From the NCBI RefSeq assembly GCF_040560245.1, contig NZ_JAKMWP010000008.1: a stretch of 64,000 bases of DNA; one strand, given 5' to 3'. The DNA comes from Morganella sibonii (GTDB taxonomy: Bacteria; Pseudomonadota; Gammaproteobacteria; Enterobacterales; Enterobacteriaceae). A program made the translations under genes and the position numbers. Numbering within the stretch: position 1 is the stretch's first letter; each line of letters begins with the position of its first letter. Below the pieces are notes generated by a model. The model ran no database searches, was not told where the DNA came from, and saw nothing but the letters and a program-made list of their open reading frames with translations. Shown one piece after another: positions 54,843 to 63,310 of this stretch.

Positions 54843-55061
54843 TCAGAGGGCGGCGAGTTTGTCGGGACGGAACCCGGCCCAGTGTTCCTGACCGGCGATC
54901 ACCACCGGTACCTGCTGATAGCCCAGTGTGCGGACATGCTGATACGCCTGTTCATCCTGAGTGATATCGATGACACTGAACGGGATATTTTTCCGTGTCA
55001 GCATCTGATAGGTGGCATTGCACTGTACGCAGTCGGGTTTGCTGTAGATAGTCACTGTCAT
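54843..55061 (-). CDS. nrdH: glutaredoxin-like electron donor NrdH
   Basis: 72 residues, thioredoxin fold with redox motif CVQC (Cys11, Cys14) and the family C-terminal HWAGFRPDKL. It passes electrons to NrdE. First gene of nrdHIEF, under the NrdR and Fur sites upstream. Confidence 0.96.
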   Translation of the reverse strand: MTVTIYSKPDCVQCNATYQMLTRKNIPFSVIDITQDEQAYQHVRTLGYQQVPVVIAGQEHWAGFRPDKLAAL

Positions 55062-55124
55062 GGTGGTATCCCGTGGTTATGGCTGCCCGTTATGAGCAGA
55101 TATCGTGGGTTAGCTGTGTCTCGA

Positions 55125-55140
55125 ATACTATATGTAGATT
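55125..55140 (-). promoter_or_regulatory. NrdR box (proximal)
   Basis: atactatatgtagatt matches the NrdR consensus core (acnctatatntagtgt type) less well than its partner. It is exactly 31 bases from the second box, the phased spacing known for NrdR sites. Confidence 0.7.
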
Positions 55141-55155
55141 TTAAATATATCAACC

Positions 55156-55171
55156 ACACTATATATGGTGT
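55156..55171 (-). promoter_or_regulatory. NrdR box (distal)
   Basis: acactatatatggtgt is a near-consensus palindromic NrdR box. With the proximal box it should let NrdR repress nrdHIEF when dATP is high. Confidence 0.85.
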
Positions 55172-55180
55172 TTTTGTAAT

Positions 55181-55200
55181 TTGAATGATTATCACTATTA
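55181..55200 (-). promoter_or_regulatory. Fur box upstream of nrdH
   Basis: On the minus strand TAATAGTGATAATCATTCAA; 14 or so of 19 positions fit the Fur consensus gataatgataatcattatc. In E. coli nrdHIEF is repressed by Fur with iron, in keeping with use of the manganese enzyme when iron is short. Confidence 0.7.
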
Positions 55201-55369
55201 TTAATCCGGATGTGAGTAAATGCGCGATGAACTGTCCGCACGGTGAGTATGCGGCGGCGGAAAATCCGCAGCGACAAATGCCGCGGGCAGGCGTACAATA
55301 AAAAAATCTGAACTGTCTTTTACAGGCAGCTGAATCTATTGGCACCTGAACTGAAATCACACATTTATT

Positions 55370-56452
55370 ATGGAATTAGCCCCGTCTTCCCGAACCATCC
55401 GCACACTTCTTGCTTCTGATACTCCGCTGATTGATGTCCGCGCACCGGTCGAATTCAGTCAGGGAGCGATGCCGGCTTCACATAACCTGCCGCTGATGAA
55501 TGATGAGGAGCGGGCGGCTGTCGGCACCTGCTATAAGCAGCAGGGATCTGAAAAGGCGATTGCGCTGGGGCATCAGCTGGTCAGCGGTGAAATCCGTGAG
55601 CAGCGGATGACGGCCTGGCTCGCAGCCTGTGCAGAATATCCGCAGGGGTATCTCTGCTGTGCCCGCGGAGGGCAGCGTTCGCATATCGTGCAGCAGTGGC
55701 TGCGGGAGGCCGGGACGGAATACCCGCTGATCACCGGTGGTTACAAAGCATTGCGCCAGGCGGTCATTCAGGTGACGGAAGAGCTGGTGGCACGTCCGGT
55801 TATTCTGATCGGCGGCTGCACCGGCAGCGGTAAAACCACACTGGTGGGCGAACTGGCGGACGGTATTGATCTGGAAGGGCTGGCGCATCACCGGGGATCG
55901 TCTTTCGGCCGTACGCTGGAGGCGCAGTTTGCCCAGGCAACATTTGAAAACTATCTCGCTGCCGCGATGATAAAAAAAGAAGAAGCCTGTACCCGCTGGG
56001 TGCTGGAAGATGAGGGCCGCGCTATCGGGGCTAACGGTCTGCCGGAGCCGCTGCGGGCACAAATGGCACAGGCGTCGCTGGTGGTGGTGGAAGATCCGTT
56101 TGAGCGCCGTCTGGAACGCCTGAAAGAAGAGTATTTTGACCGCATGACCTGTGATTTCACCGCCGCATACGGCGAAGAAAAGGGACGTGAGGCATACAGT
56201 GAGTATCTGCATCACGGGCTGTCTGCTATCCGGCGGCGGCTCGGCACACAGCGTGCGGCAGAACTGACCACGCTGCTCGATAGTGCCCTCGCGGAGCAAT
56301 GGCGCAGCGGCAATACCGAAGCGCATTTCTCGTGGCTGTGTCCGCTTCTGGAAGAATATTATGACCCGATGTACCGCTATCAGCTGAGTAAAAAAGCCGA
56401 TCGCATCCTCTTTCGCGGCACGTATGAGGCCGTCGCCGACTGGCTGAAATAA
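55370..56452 (+). CDS. mnmH: tRNA 2-selenouridine synthase MnmH (SelU)
   Basis: 360 residues. An N-terminal rhodanese domain (about 8-130) with active Cys97 in LCCARGG is joined to a P-loop domain (GGCTGSGKT near residue 147). It replaces sulfur by selenium in the wobble uridine of tRNAs for Lys, Glu and Gln, using selenophosphate. The gene diverges from nrdH. Its presence implies SelD elsewhere in the genome. Confidence 0.95.
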   Translation: MELAPSSRTIRTLLASDTPLIDVRAPVEFSQGAMPASHNLPLMNDEERAAVGTCYKQQGSEKAIALGHQLVSGEIREQRMTAWLAACAEYPQGYLCCARGGQRSHIVQQWLREAGTEYPLITGGYKALRQAVIQVTEELVARPVILIGGCTGSGKTTLVGELADGIDLEGLAHHRGSSFGRTLEAQFAQATFENYLAAAMIKKEEACTRWVLEDEGRAIGANGLPEPLRAQMAQASLVVVEDPFERRLERLKEEYFDRMTCDFTAAYGEEKGREAYSEYLHHGLSAIRRRLGTQRAAELTTLLDSALAEQWRSGNTEAHFSWLCPLLEEYYDPMYRYQLSKKADRILFRGTYEAVADWLK

Positions 56453-56595
56453 TCAGCTGTCTCATCATTCGTCATAAATCAGTCCGCCGGGATATCATTT
56501 TCCGGTGAACTGACTTGCATGAATTCATTTGCCTCGTTATTTTCTCTGTTGTGAGATGAATGACGTAAATGATGTTTGTCTCTTTATCATAATTA

Positions 56596-56615
56596 GGTTT
56601 TGCTATAGCAAAACC
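56596..56615. promoter_or_regulatory. 20-bp perfect palindrome upstream of ogt
   Basis: ggttttgctatagcaaaacc reads the same on both strands without any mismatch. It lies 18 bases before the ogt start, where an operator or an mRNA hairpin could act. No T tract follows, so it is not a terminator. Confidence 0.6.
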
Positions 56616-56633
56616 AGCACAAAGGGCAAACGT

Positions 56634-57101
56634 ATGGCGACGACTTATATAAAGGCTCCAACCGGATTTCCGCGCCGTTTTATCATTATCAGTGCGGATG
56701 AGCAGGGGATCACTGAACTGGGATTTGATGATACTGCACCGGAGCAGACAGACAGTGATAATCCGCATATCAGACAGTGCATTCATGAGCTGGATGAATA
56801 TTTCGCCGGGAAACGGCAGGATTTCAGTGTAAAACTTAATCCGTACGGTACGGAATTCCAGACCAGGGTGTGGGCGCAGTTATCAACCATTCCGTTTGCG
56901 ATCACCTGGTCCTATAAAGATCTGGCGCTGAAGCTGGGTTCTGCCAATTACTGCCGCGCGGTCGGTATGGCAAACGGGCGTAATCCGATTTGTCTGATTA
57001 TTCCGTGCCACCGGGTGATCGCACATGACGGCTCAATGGGCGGATACAGCAGCGGCCTTGATATCAAGCAGTGGCTGCTGCGCCATGAAGGGATCATCTG
57101 A
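56634..57101 (+). CDS. ogt: methylated-DNA--cysteine methyltransferase Ogt
   Basis: 155 residues. Repairs O6-methylguanine and O4-methylthymine in DNA by moving the methyl group to Cys125 in the motif IPCHRV. The helix-turn-helix and Asn hinge precede it (SANYCRAVGMANGRNP). The ATG at 56634 (MATTYIKAP) has aaaggg 7 bases upstream; an open frame starting at 56529 lacks homology in its first 35 codons. Ogt rather than Ada, as no N-terminal Ada domain is present. Confidence 0.92.
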   Translation: MATTYIKAPTGFPRRFIIISADEQGITELGFDDTAPEQTDSDNPHIRQCIHELDEYFAGKRQDFSVKLNPYGTEFQTRVWAQLSTIPFAITWSYKDLALKLGSANYCRAVGMANGRNPICLIIPCHRVIAHDGSMGGYSSGLDIKQWLLRHEGII

Positions 57102-57292
57102 GGGATAAATACAATTGTCCGCTGAAATAACCAGGACAAATCCTCTGGTATATCAGCGAAATATCACTCAGAATACCATTATCCGACGGGTGGTTTAGTA
57201 TCGAACCAGATTGCCCGGCAGGATCAATACAGTCTGATGATGACTGGCCGGGTACTGATGAAGTACTATCACTTGTAAAAAGGTTTTTTTGA
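57102..57292 (+). other. long 5' leader of the cold-shock gene
   Basis: About 190 bases between ogt and the cold-shock gene with no gene. It has several short inverted repeats (for example gattgcccggcagg and actggccgggtact halves). Long leaders of this kind act as thermosensors in csp genes of E. coli; the exact start of transcription is not visible. Confidence 0.45.
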
Positions 57293-57502
57293 ATGTCAAA
57301 GCGCAAAGGTAACGTGAAGTGGTTTAACGAAGCAAAAGGTTTCGGTTTTATCACTCCGGAAGACGGCAGCAAAGATGTGTTTGTTCACTTCTCTGCAATT
57401 CTGAATGATGGTTTCAAAACACTGGCAGAAGGCCAGAAAGTGGAATTTGAAATCGTTGATGGCGCAAAAGGCCCGTCTGCTGCAAACGTTGTCTCGATTT
57501 AA
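57293..57502 (+). CDS. cspE: cold-shock family RNA chaperone, CspE type
   Basis: 69 residues, the OB-fold cold-shock domain with RNP1 (KGFGFITPE) and RNP2 (VFVHFSAI). Closest to CspE, supported by its place near lipA as in E. coli. It melts RNA secondary structure and can act as an antiterminator. Shine-Dalgarno aaaagg 12 bases before the ATG. CspC is the main alternative. Confidence 0.9.
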   Translation: MSKRKGNVKWFNEAKGFGFITPEDGSKDVFVHFSAILNDGFKTLAEGQKVEFEIVDGAKGPSAANVVSI

Positions 57503-57554
57503 GTTGTAACTCGCTATACCGTAGCCGTTATTTTAATTCGACATTACCGTGACG

Positions 57555-57590
57555 AAAACCTGTTACTCACCATAGTAACGGGTTTTTTTT
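57555..57590 (+). terminator. cspE terminator
   Basis: Stem aacctgttact / agtaacgggtt with a 6-base loop followed by eight T, 52 bases after the cspE stop. Confidence 0.93.
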
Positions 57591-57593
57591 ATA

Positions 57594-58442
57594 TCAGCGC
57601 CGGTTAGCGACCTGACTGAGCCAGACACTGCCGATAACCACCACAACACCGGCACACTGCAACAGGCTCAGTTGCTGATCCAGCACAAACCAGCCCAGCA
57701 ATACGGCAGTCAGCGGGCTGAGAAAACCGAGTGATGCGACTGAATTCGGCCCGAGGATCGCCAGTCCGCGAAACCAGAACAGATAGGTCAGTGCCGCACC
57801 AATCAGCCCCAGATACAGTAATCCGCTGATATTGAGAAGTGTCAGCGGCGGCAGTGCCGGTTCGAGCAGCAGAGAGACCGGGAGCAGGAGCAATCCGCCC
57901 GCAGTGAGCTGCCACGTGGTAAAGGTCAGCGGTGAGACATCCGGCTGCCAGCGGCGGCTCAGTACCGTACCGGCGGCCATGGAGAAGGCACCGGCTAACC
58001 CGGCAATGATACCGATGGTGTCAAGTTTTGCCTGCGGCGTCAGTAGCAGCAGTGCCACCCCGCCTATCCCGCACAGTGCGCCGATCACCGCCAGCGGTTT
58101 CAGCACATTTCCCAGCACCATACGGGAGAGCAGCAGCACAATCAGCGGCTGAATAGCGCCGACCGTTGCAGCCACGCCACCCGGCAGACGATAGGCTGAG
58201 ACAAACAGCAGCCACCAGAACACGGCGAAATTCAGTGCGCCGAGCACGAAAATCCGCCCCCACCAGATCCCTTTCGGCAACTGACGGATAAACAGCATCA
58301 GCAGCAGACCGGCCGGTAAAGCGCGCAGCATGGCGACAGTCATCGGGTAGCCTGCGGGCAGCATTTCGGTTGTCACCAGGTAAGTACTGCCCCAGACGGC
58401 GGGAGCCAGTGCTGTCAGGCATAAAACGCCACTACGTTTCAT
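57594..58442 (-). CDS. EamA/DMT superfamily transporter
   Basis: 282 residues with ten predicted membrane helices in two EamA halves (about 5-135 and 145-275), each with its Pro/Gly-rich helix pattern (LAPAVWGSTYLVTTEMLP; PLTAVLLGWFVLDQ). Members export amino acids, metabolites or drugs; the substrate here is unknown. PecM-like proteins are the nearest group by eye. It interrupts the E. coli cspE-to-lipA order. Confidence 0.85.
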   Translation of the reverse strand: MKRSGVLCLTALAPAVWGSTYLVTTEMLPAGYPMTVAMLRALPAGLLLMLFIRQLPKGIWWGRIFVLGALNFAVFWWLLFVSAYRLPGGVAATVGAIQPLIVLLLSRMVLGNVLKPLAVIGALCGIGGVALLLLTPQAKLDTIGIIAGLAGAFSMAAGTVLSRRWQPDVSPLTFTTWQLTAGGLLLLPVSLLLEPALPPLTLLNISGLLYLGLIGAALTYLFWFRGLAILGPNSVASLGFLSPLTAVLLGWFVLDQQLSLLQCAGVVVVIGSVWLSQVANRR

Positions 58443-58574
58443 AATTTACTCATTATTAATGTGTTATGGCACGCATCATAATCAGTATCAGAACGGGTGG
58501 GAATAGCGGCAGAGAGGCAGAGCACAAAAGACATATATCATTGAGCCGTTACCAGCGTCATCACCGGAGCGGCA

Positions 58575-58605
58575 TAAAAAAACCGCCGTTTTTCAGCGGC
58601 GGTTT
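58575..58605 (-). terminator. lipA terminator
   Basis: Stem aaaccgccg / cggcggttt with an 8-base loop; on the minus strand it runs into seven T. It is 26 bases past the lipA stop. Confidence 0.92.
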
Positions 58606-58630
58606 ACGGTATTCACAGAACGGCGGGAAA

Positions 58631-59596
58631 TTATTTAACTTCTTCGCCTTTGGCCTGCAAATCAGCATGATAAGAAGAGCGGACAAACGGGCCGCAGGCA
58701 GCGTGGGTGAAGCCCATCGCCATGGCTTCGGCTTTCATTTCCTCAAACTCTTCCGGGCTGACATAACGCTGAACCGGCAGGTGGTGGCGGCTCGGCTGGA
58801 GATACTGGCCCAGCGTCAGCATGGTGACGCCGTGGCGGCGCAGGTCGCGCATAACATCCAGGATCTCGTCGTTGGTTTCGCCTAAACCGACCATCAGACC
58901 GGATTTTGTCGGGATCTCCGGATGTGCTTCTTTAAAGCGTTCCAGCAGCTTCAGCGACCAGTCATAGTTCGCGCCCGGGCGTACCTGACGGTAAACACGC
59001 GGTACGTTTTCCAGGTTGTGGTTGAAAACATCCGGCGGGGTGGCGGTCAGAATTTCCAGTGCTTTATCCATACGGCCGCGGAAGTCCGGCACCAGAGTTT
59101 CAATTTTAATGGCCGGGCTGTGATCGCGGATAGCGGTGATACAGTCAGCAAAGTGCTGAGCGCCGCCGTCACGCAGGTCATCACGGTCAACAGAAGTGAT
59201 CACCACATAACGCAGTCCCATATCTTTGATGGTCTGACCCAGTTTCTGCGGCTCGTTGGCATCCGGCGCATTCGGGCGGCCGTGGGCAACGTCACAGAAC
59301 GGGCAGCGGCGGGTACAGATAGCCCCGAGGATCATAAACGTGGCGGTACCGTGGTTAAAGCATTCGCTCAGGTTCGGGCAGGAGGCTTCCTCACAGACAG
59401 AATGCAGGCCGTTACGGCGCATTGCATCTTTGATCCCCTTGATTTTATGGGAATCGGCCGGAAGTTTGATTTTCATCCAGCTTGGTTTGCGTAATCGTTC
59501 GGTCGTCTCTGATACCAGGTTTTTGACCGGGATAAGCGCCATTTTATCGGCGTCGCGGTACTTGATACCGCGCTCCATCTGAATTGGTTTACTCAT
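58631..59596 (-). CDS. lipA: lipoyl synthase LipA
   Basis: 321 residues, same as E. coli. Radical SAM enzyme that adds two sulfurs to octanoyl chains on E2 and H proteins. The radical cluster motif CTRRCPFC and the auxiliary cluster motif CEEASCPNLSEC are both present. The ATG at 59596 (MSKPIQMERG) matches the family; an upstream in-frame ATG adds nine residues. Confidence 0.97.
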   Translation of the reverse strand: MSKPIQMERGIKYRDADKMALIPVKNLVSETTERLRKPSWMKIKLPADSHKIKGIKDAMRRNGLHSVCEEASCPNLSECFNHGTATFMILGAICTRRCPFCDVAHGRPNAPDANEPQKLGQTIKDMGLRYVVITSVDRDDLRDGGAQHFADCITAIRDHSPAIKIETLVPDFRGRMDKALEILTATPPDVFNHNLENVPRVYRQVRPGANYDWSLKLLERFKEAHPEIPTKSGLMVGLGETNDEILDVMRDLRRHGVTMLTLGQYLQPSRHHLPVQRYVSPEEFEEMKAEAMAMGFTHAACGPFVRSSYHADLQAKGEEVK

Positions 59597-59727
59597 GTTT
59601 ATGTCATTTCCGGTTAGATTCATCGGATTGTGATTGATGAGCGCCGTGGTGACGGCCTGTCTGCTGAATGTAACAATATCATCAATCTTTTAAAAATCTT
59701 TTTAAAAATGTTAAAAAAATTATATCA

Positions 59728-60360
59728 CTATTCTGCGGCAAGTTGGAATCCTAATTGCCGGCAGAATTGTGCGGTCAGCACAGGCTGAACATCCGCAAGG
59801 GTAATACCGGGAACAAAATCAGCCATTTGCGTCATGGCAAGACCGGCATAACCACAGGGATTAATGCGGTGAAAAGGTTCAAGATCCATATTAATATTGA
59901 GCGCCAGCCCGTGGAATGAGCGGCCGTTGCGGATACGCAGACCGAGTGAACAGATTTTGTTACCCGCCACATAAACGCCGGGGGCGTCCGGGCGCGGATA
60001 AGCATCAATATTCCACTGTTTCAGGGTTTCAACCACGGCATTTTCCAGAGCGGATACCAGTTCGCGCACACCGATTTTGTCACGCTTAAGGTCAATCATC
60101 ACATACATGACCTGTTGTCCCGGGCCGTGGTACGTCACCTGGCCGCCGCGATCGGATTGGATCACCGGGATATCGCCGGGTGCCAGGACGTGTTCTGCTT
60201 TACCGGCCTGTCCCTGGGTAAAAACGCGCTCATGTTCGACCAGCCAGATCTCGTTGCCGGTGTCCGCAGTACGCTGCTCAGTAAATTGGTGCATGGCTTC
60301 GGAAACAGGATGATAAGGCCGCAGGCCCAGCTGACGTAAAATGATGGTGTTATTTTGCAA
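59728..60360 (-). CDS. lipB: octanoyltransferase LipB
   Basis: About 210 residues from the proposed start. Moves octanoate from ACP to E2 and H proteins. The catalytic Cys and Lys motifs are present: GRGGQVTYHGPGQ-like DRGGQVTYHG, ICSLGLRIRN with Lys before it, and RINPCGYAGL with the Cys. There is no ATG near the expected N-terminus; a TTG at 60360 gives MQNNTIILRQLG, in line with E. coli LipB, and gaag is 8 bases upstream. The frame is open to 60591 but that part runs over a terminator hairpin. Confidence 0.9.
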   Translation of the reverse strand: MQNNTIILRQLGLRPYHPVSEAMHQFTEQRTADTGNEIWLVEHERVFTQGQAGKAEHVLAPGDIPVIQSDRGGQVTYHGPGQQVMYVMIDLKRDKIGVRELVSALENAVVETLKQWNIDAYPRPDAPGVYVAGNKICSLGLRIRNGRSFHGLALNINMDLEPFHRINPCGYAGLAMTQMADFVPGITLADVQPVLTAQFCRQLGFQLAAE

Positions 60361-60450
60361 AATGATATCTTCAGTTCGGTATGCCGGGTCAGCAGTATAA
60401 CGCGCACGGCAAATACGTACCAGTGACGGGCATAAAATGTTCAGCGGGAT

Positions 60451-60477
60451 AAAAAAAAGGCCGCCTGAAAGGCGGCC
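60451..60477 (-). terminator. terminator upstream of lipB
   Basis: Stem ggccgcct / aggcggcc with a gaa loop, followed on the minus strand by eight T. It ends transcription from ybeD, about 185 bases past its stop. Confidence 0.88.
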
Positions 60478-60540
60478 GCAGGCCGTTGACAAACCCGGAG
60501 GGGTTGGCGACGACCGGCAGAGGTTGTGAAAATAAACCGG

Positions 60541-60641
60541 GAAAATCAATTTATTGATTTTCGGCTGATAACACAAAGCAGGAAAAACCACGTTTTATCC
60601 TGCTTTGTCAGCAAGTTCAGGCCGCCCTGAAAGGCGGCCTG
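60541..60641. repeat. three hairpins in the ybeD-lipB gap
   Basis: Three inverted repeats in 101 bases: gaaaatcaat / ttgattttc (60541-60562), acaaagcagga / tcctgctttgt (60572-60609) and caggccgcc / ggcggcctg (60618-60641). The last shares ggccgcc..gaaaggcggcc with the terminator at 60459-60477. No gene occupies the region. Confidence 0.75.
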
Positions 60642-60663
60642 AAATGATGAAGAAATAACGGTA

Positions 60664-60927
60664 TTACAGCACCATTCTGACGCGCTCTAACGCGCCTAAT
60701 TCTTCGTACAGATTCTCGATCTGCTCAATGTGTGTCGCATCAATCGTCACAGAAACGGAATGATAGGTTCCTTTGCTGCTCGGTTTGATTGACGGACTGT
60801 AGTCACCCGGCGCGTGGCGCTGAATCACTTCCAGAACATCATTCACTAATTCCGGTTCAGCGGCACCCATCACTTTGTAGGTAAATGAGCAGGGGAACTC
60901 TAACAGTTCATCAAGTTTGGTTTTCAT
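60664..60927 (-). CDS. ybeD: YbeD/DUF493 family protein
   Basis: 87 residues, as in E. coli YbeD. A small ferredoxin-like fold related to the ACT domain (MGAAEPELVNDVLEVIQRHAP, shortened). The function is unknown; its fixed place between dacA and lipB suggests a link to lipoate or cell-wall genes. It follows dacA by 69 bases. Confidence 0.94.
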   Translation of the reverse strand: MKTKLDELLEFPCSFTYKVMGAAEPELVNDVLEVIQRHAPGDYSPSIKPSSKGTYHSVSVTIDATHIEQIENLYEELGALERVRMVL

Positions 60928-60996
60928 GGGTGCTCCTTAATAAAGCAAAACTTCAGATGAATTAAATATGGGGATAGTTCATCTGATTTCAAGTCT

Positions 60997-62211
60997 TCAG
61001 CCGAACCAGCGGTGAAACAGCAGGCGGATATAGTCGATCAGACGACTGAAGAAGTTACCTTCCGGTACCGCTTCAGTGACGACCAGCGGCCGGGTTTCAA
61101 TAATCTGGTTGTCGAGCTGGAAGTTAATCGTGCCGACCACCTGGTTTTTGGCCAGCGGAGCGTGCAGTTCCGGATTGGTCAGAACAAAACCGGCTTTCAG
61201 ATCTTTCAGGCGGCCGCGCGGAATGGTGATATAAACATCATTTTCCACGCCTAACTGCACTTTGTCTTTATCCCCGAACCAGACGATTTCCGAGACCAGC
61301 GGGTTATCTTTCTGCATCGGTTTGACGGTTTCAAAGAAACGGAAACCCCACGTAAGCAGTTTTTTGCTTTCCGCATTACGGGCTTTGGCTGATTTGGTGC
61401 CCATCACAACGGAAATAAGACGCATATCCCCTTCAATGGCTGACGCCACCAGGTTATAGCCCGCGCCGCTGGTGTGACCGGTTTTAATCCCGTCCGCATT
61501 CAGGCTTTTGTCACCCAGCAGGTCGTTACGGTTTTGCTGGGTAATATTATTATAGGTGAATGAGCGCTCTTTATAGATAGCGTATTCATTCGGCACATCA
61601 CGGATCATGGCCTGACCAATCAGAGCCATATCCCGGGCTGTACTGTACTGACCTTCGGAATCCAGGCCGTGAACGGTTTTAAAATGGGTATTTTTCAGGC
61701 CGAGTTGTGACACATAAGCATTCATCTGGCTGACAAAGGTTTCCTGGTCGCCGGCAACAAATTCCGCCATCGCCACACAGGCATCATTACCGGATTGCAG
61801 GTTAATGCCGCGGCTCAGGTCAGATACGCTGACGCGTTCGCCCGGTTTGAGGAACATCAGTGAGGAGCCGCGGAACACCGGGTTACCGGTCGCCCAGGCG
61901 TTTTCCCCGATAGTGACCATGGTTTCCGGTGTGAACTTTCCGGCATTCATCGCCTGTCCGATGACATAGCTGGTCATCATTTTGGTCAGGCTGGCGGGAT
62001 CACGACGGATATCGGCATTTTTCTCAGCCAGTATTTTTCCGGAGTGGTAATCCATCAGAATATAGGATTCCGCTTCAATATCCGGTACGGCCGGGATTGT
62101 GGTATTCAGATTCGGAACATCAGCGGCAGAAGCTGCGGCGCTCAATGCCAGGGTCAGGCCGAATGCGGCCAGCCGCCCGGCGCGGTGTTGATAAGTCGTT
62201 GCGTATTTCAT
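60997..62211 (-). CDS. dacA: D-alanyl-D-alanine carboxypeptidase DacA (PBP5)
   Basis: 404 residues. Trims pentapeptides in peptidoglycan. Signal peptide (about 1-29), catalytic SLTK near residue 73, SGN (QSGND) and KTG (KTGHTSG) motifs, a C-terminal beta domain and an amphipathic helix at the end (RLIDYIRLLFHRWFG) that binds the inner membrane. Confidence 0.97.
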   Translation of the reverse strand: MKYATTYQHRAGRLAAFGLTLALSAAASAADVPNLNTTIPAVPDIEAESYILMDYHSGKILAEKNADIRRDPASLTKMMTSYVIGQAMNAGKFTPETMVTIGENAWATGNPVFRGSSLMFLKPGERVSVSDLSRGINLQSGNDACVAMAEFVAGDQETFVSQMNAYVSQLGLKNTHFKTVHGLDSEGQYSTARDMALIGQAMIRDVPNEYAIYKERSFTYNNITQQNRNDLLGDKSLNADGIKTGHTSGAGYNLVASAIEGDMRLISVVMGTKSAKARNAESKKLLTWGFRFFETVKPMQKDNPLVSEIVWFGDKDKVQLGVENDVYITIPRGRLKDLKAGFVLTNPELHAPLAKNQVVGTINFQLDNQIIETRPLVVTEAVPEGNFFSRLIDYIRLLFHRWFG

Positions 62212-62303
62212 GAGTGTTAAAACAACATTGATGATGCCGGTGAAAAAGAAACGCTATCATAGCAAAGTGCCATGACAGCGCGTAGTGTTATCACTGCCTG
62301 TTT

Positions 62304-63293
62304 TTACGGTGCCAGGATAAATGAATTCATATTCAGCTGCTGCTGAAGGCGTCCCTGAACCTCTGCGGCCTGTTCACGGCTGGCAAACGGCCCCAGCTGA
62401 ACACGGTAAATATCGCCTGCGATTTCTGTCATTCCGGGTACGCCCAGTTTGCTGCTGAGTTCTTTCTGCCATTGTGATGCGCGTTCCTCACTGGCCACCG
62501 CACCTACCTGGACACGGTAACCACTCACCGTGACCGGTTGCGGTGCGGGAGTGGCTGTGTTTTCAGTTTGTGCATCAGCCGGTACTGCGGGCTGTTTCAC
62601 GACCGGGATAAGTGCGGATTCCGGCTGCGGTTGTGCCATAACCGGACGGCTGTTGATCGGCACGACCGGGGTGGTGTTGGTTACCGGTGTACCCAGCGCA
62701 CTGGTTTTTCCCAGCTCAGGGCGGCCCGGCAGGGCATAGCTCTGTTTGGCGACAACGGTGCCGACAGTCCCGGTTCCGCTCAGAGAACCGTCTTCCGCGA
62801 CCACAATCGGGTCAATTTTAATTTTGGTGTTCGGCAGCAGGTTCAGGCGATCTGCCACTGCACGGGAAAGCCCGATTTGTTTGCCCGGCATATACGGGCC
62901 GCGATCGTTTATCCGTACCACCATCATGCGGTTATTCGCCATATTGGTCACACGTGCATAGCCCGGGATTGGCAGAGTCGGGTGGGAGGCGGTCAGTTCG
63001 GCGCTGTTGACGATTTCGCCGGTGGCTGTCCGGTTGCCGTTCTGCGCCTGGCCGTAAATCCAGGCATAACCCTGCTGACTGAAGTTTTCCGGATCACGGA
63101 CAATCTGATATTGCTGACCATTACGGACATAATCATTATTCGCGCCCGGATGCAGCGGCTCATAGGCCGGTACGGCGCCGAGAATCTCTTTTGCCGGTCC
63201 CGGCGGCGGTGTCTGTTTAACCGGCTGTTGCACTGACGGGCAGCCTGCCAGCAGGGCGGCCATTGCTGTGACCGCAATCCATTGTAAACGCAT
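62304..63293 (-). CDS. rlpA: septal ring lytic transglycosylase RlpA
   Basis: 329 residues. Lipoprotein signal with lipobox LLAGC, a double-psi beta-barrel domain (about 80-170, with MVVRINDRGPY) and a C-terminal SPOR domain (about 250-325, with VQVGAVASEERA) that binds denuded glycan at the septum. A Pro/Thr-rich linker joins the two. It lies between mrdB and dacA, the usual order. Confidence 0.96.
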   Translation of the reverse strand: MRLQWIAVTAMAALLAGCPSVQQPVKQTPPPGPAKEILGAVPAYEPLHPGANNDYVRNGQQYQIVRDPENFSQQGYAWIYGQAQNGNRTATGEIVNSAELTASHPTLPIPGYARVTNMANNRMMVVRINDRGPYMPGKQIGLSRAVADRLNLLPNTKIKIDPIVVAEDGSLSGTGTVGTVVAKQSYALPGRPELGKTSALGTPVTNTTPVVPINSRPVMAQPQPESALIPVVKQPAVPADAQTENTATPAPQPVTVSGYRVQVGAVASEERASQWQKELSSKLGVPGMTEIAGDIYRVQLGPFASREQAAEVQGRLQQQLNMNSFILAP

Positions 63294-63310
63294 GAAAACC
63301 TCGTAATGTA

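Noticed and set aside
55478..56326. 282-codon frame on the minus strand
   Set aside because: It opposes mnmH, whose catalytic Cys and P-loop are clear.
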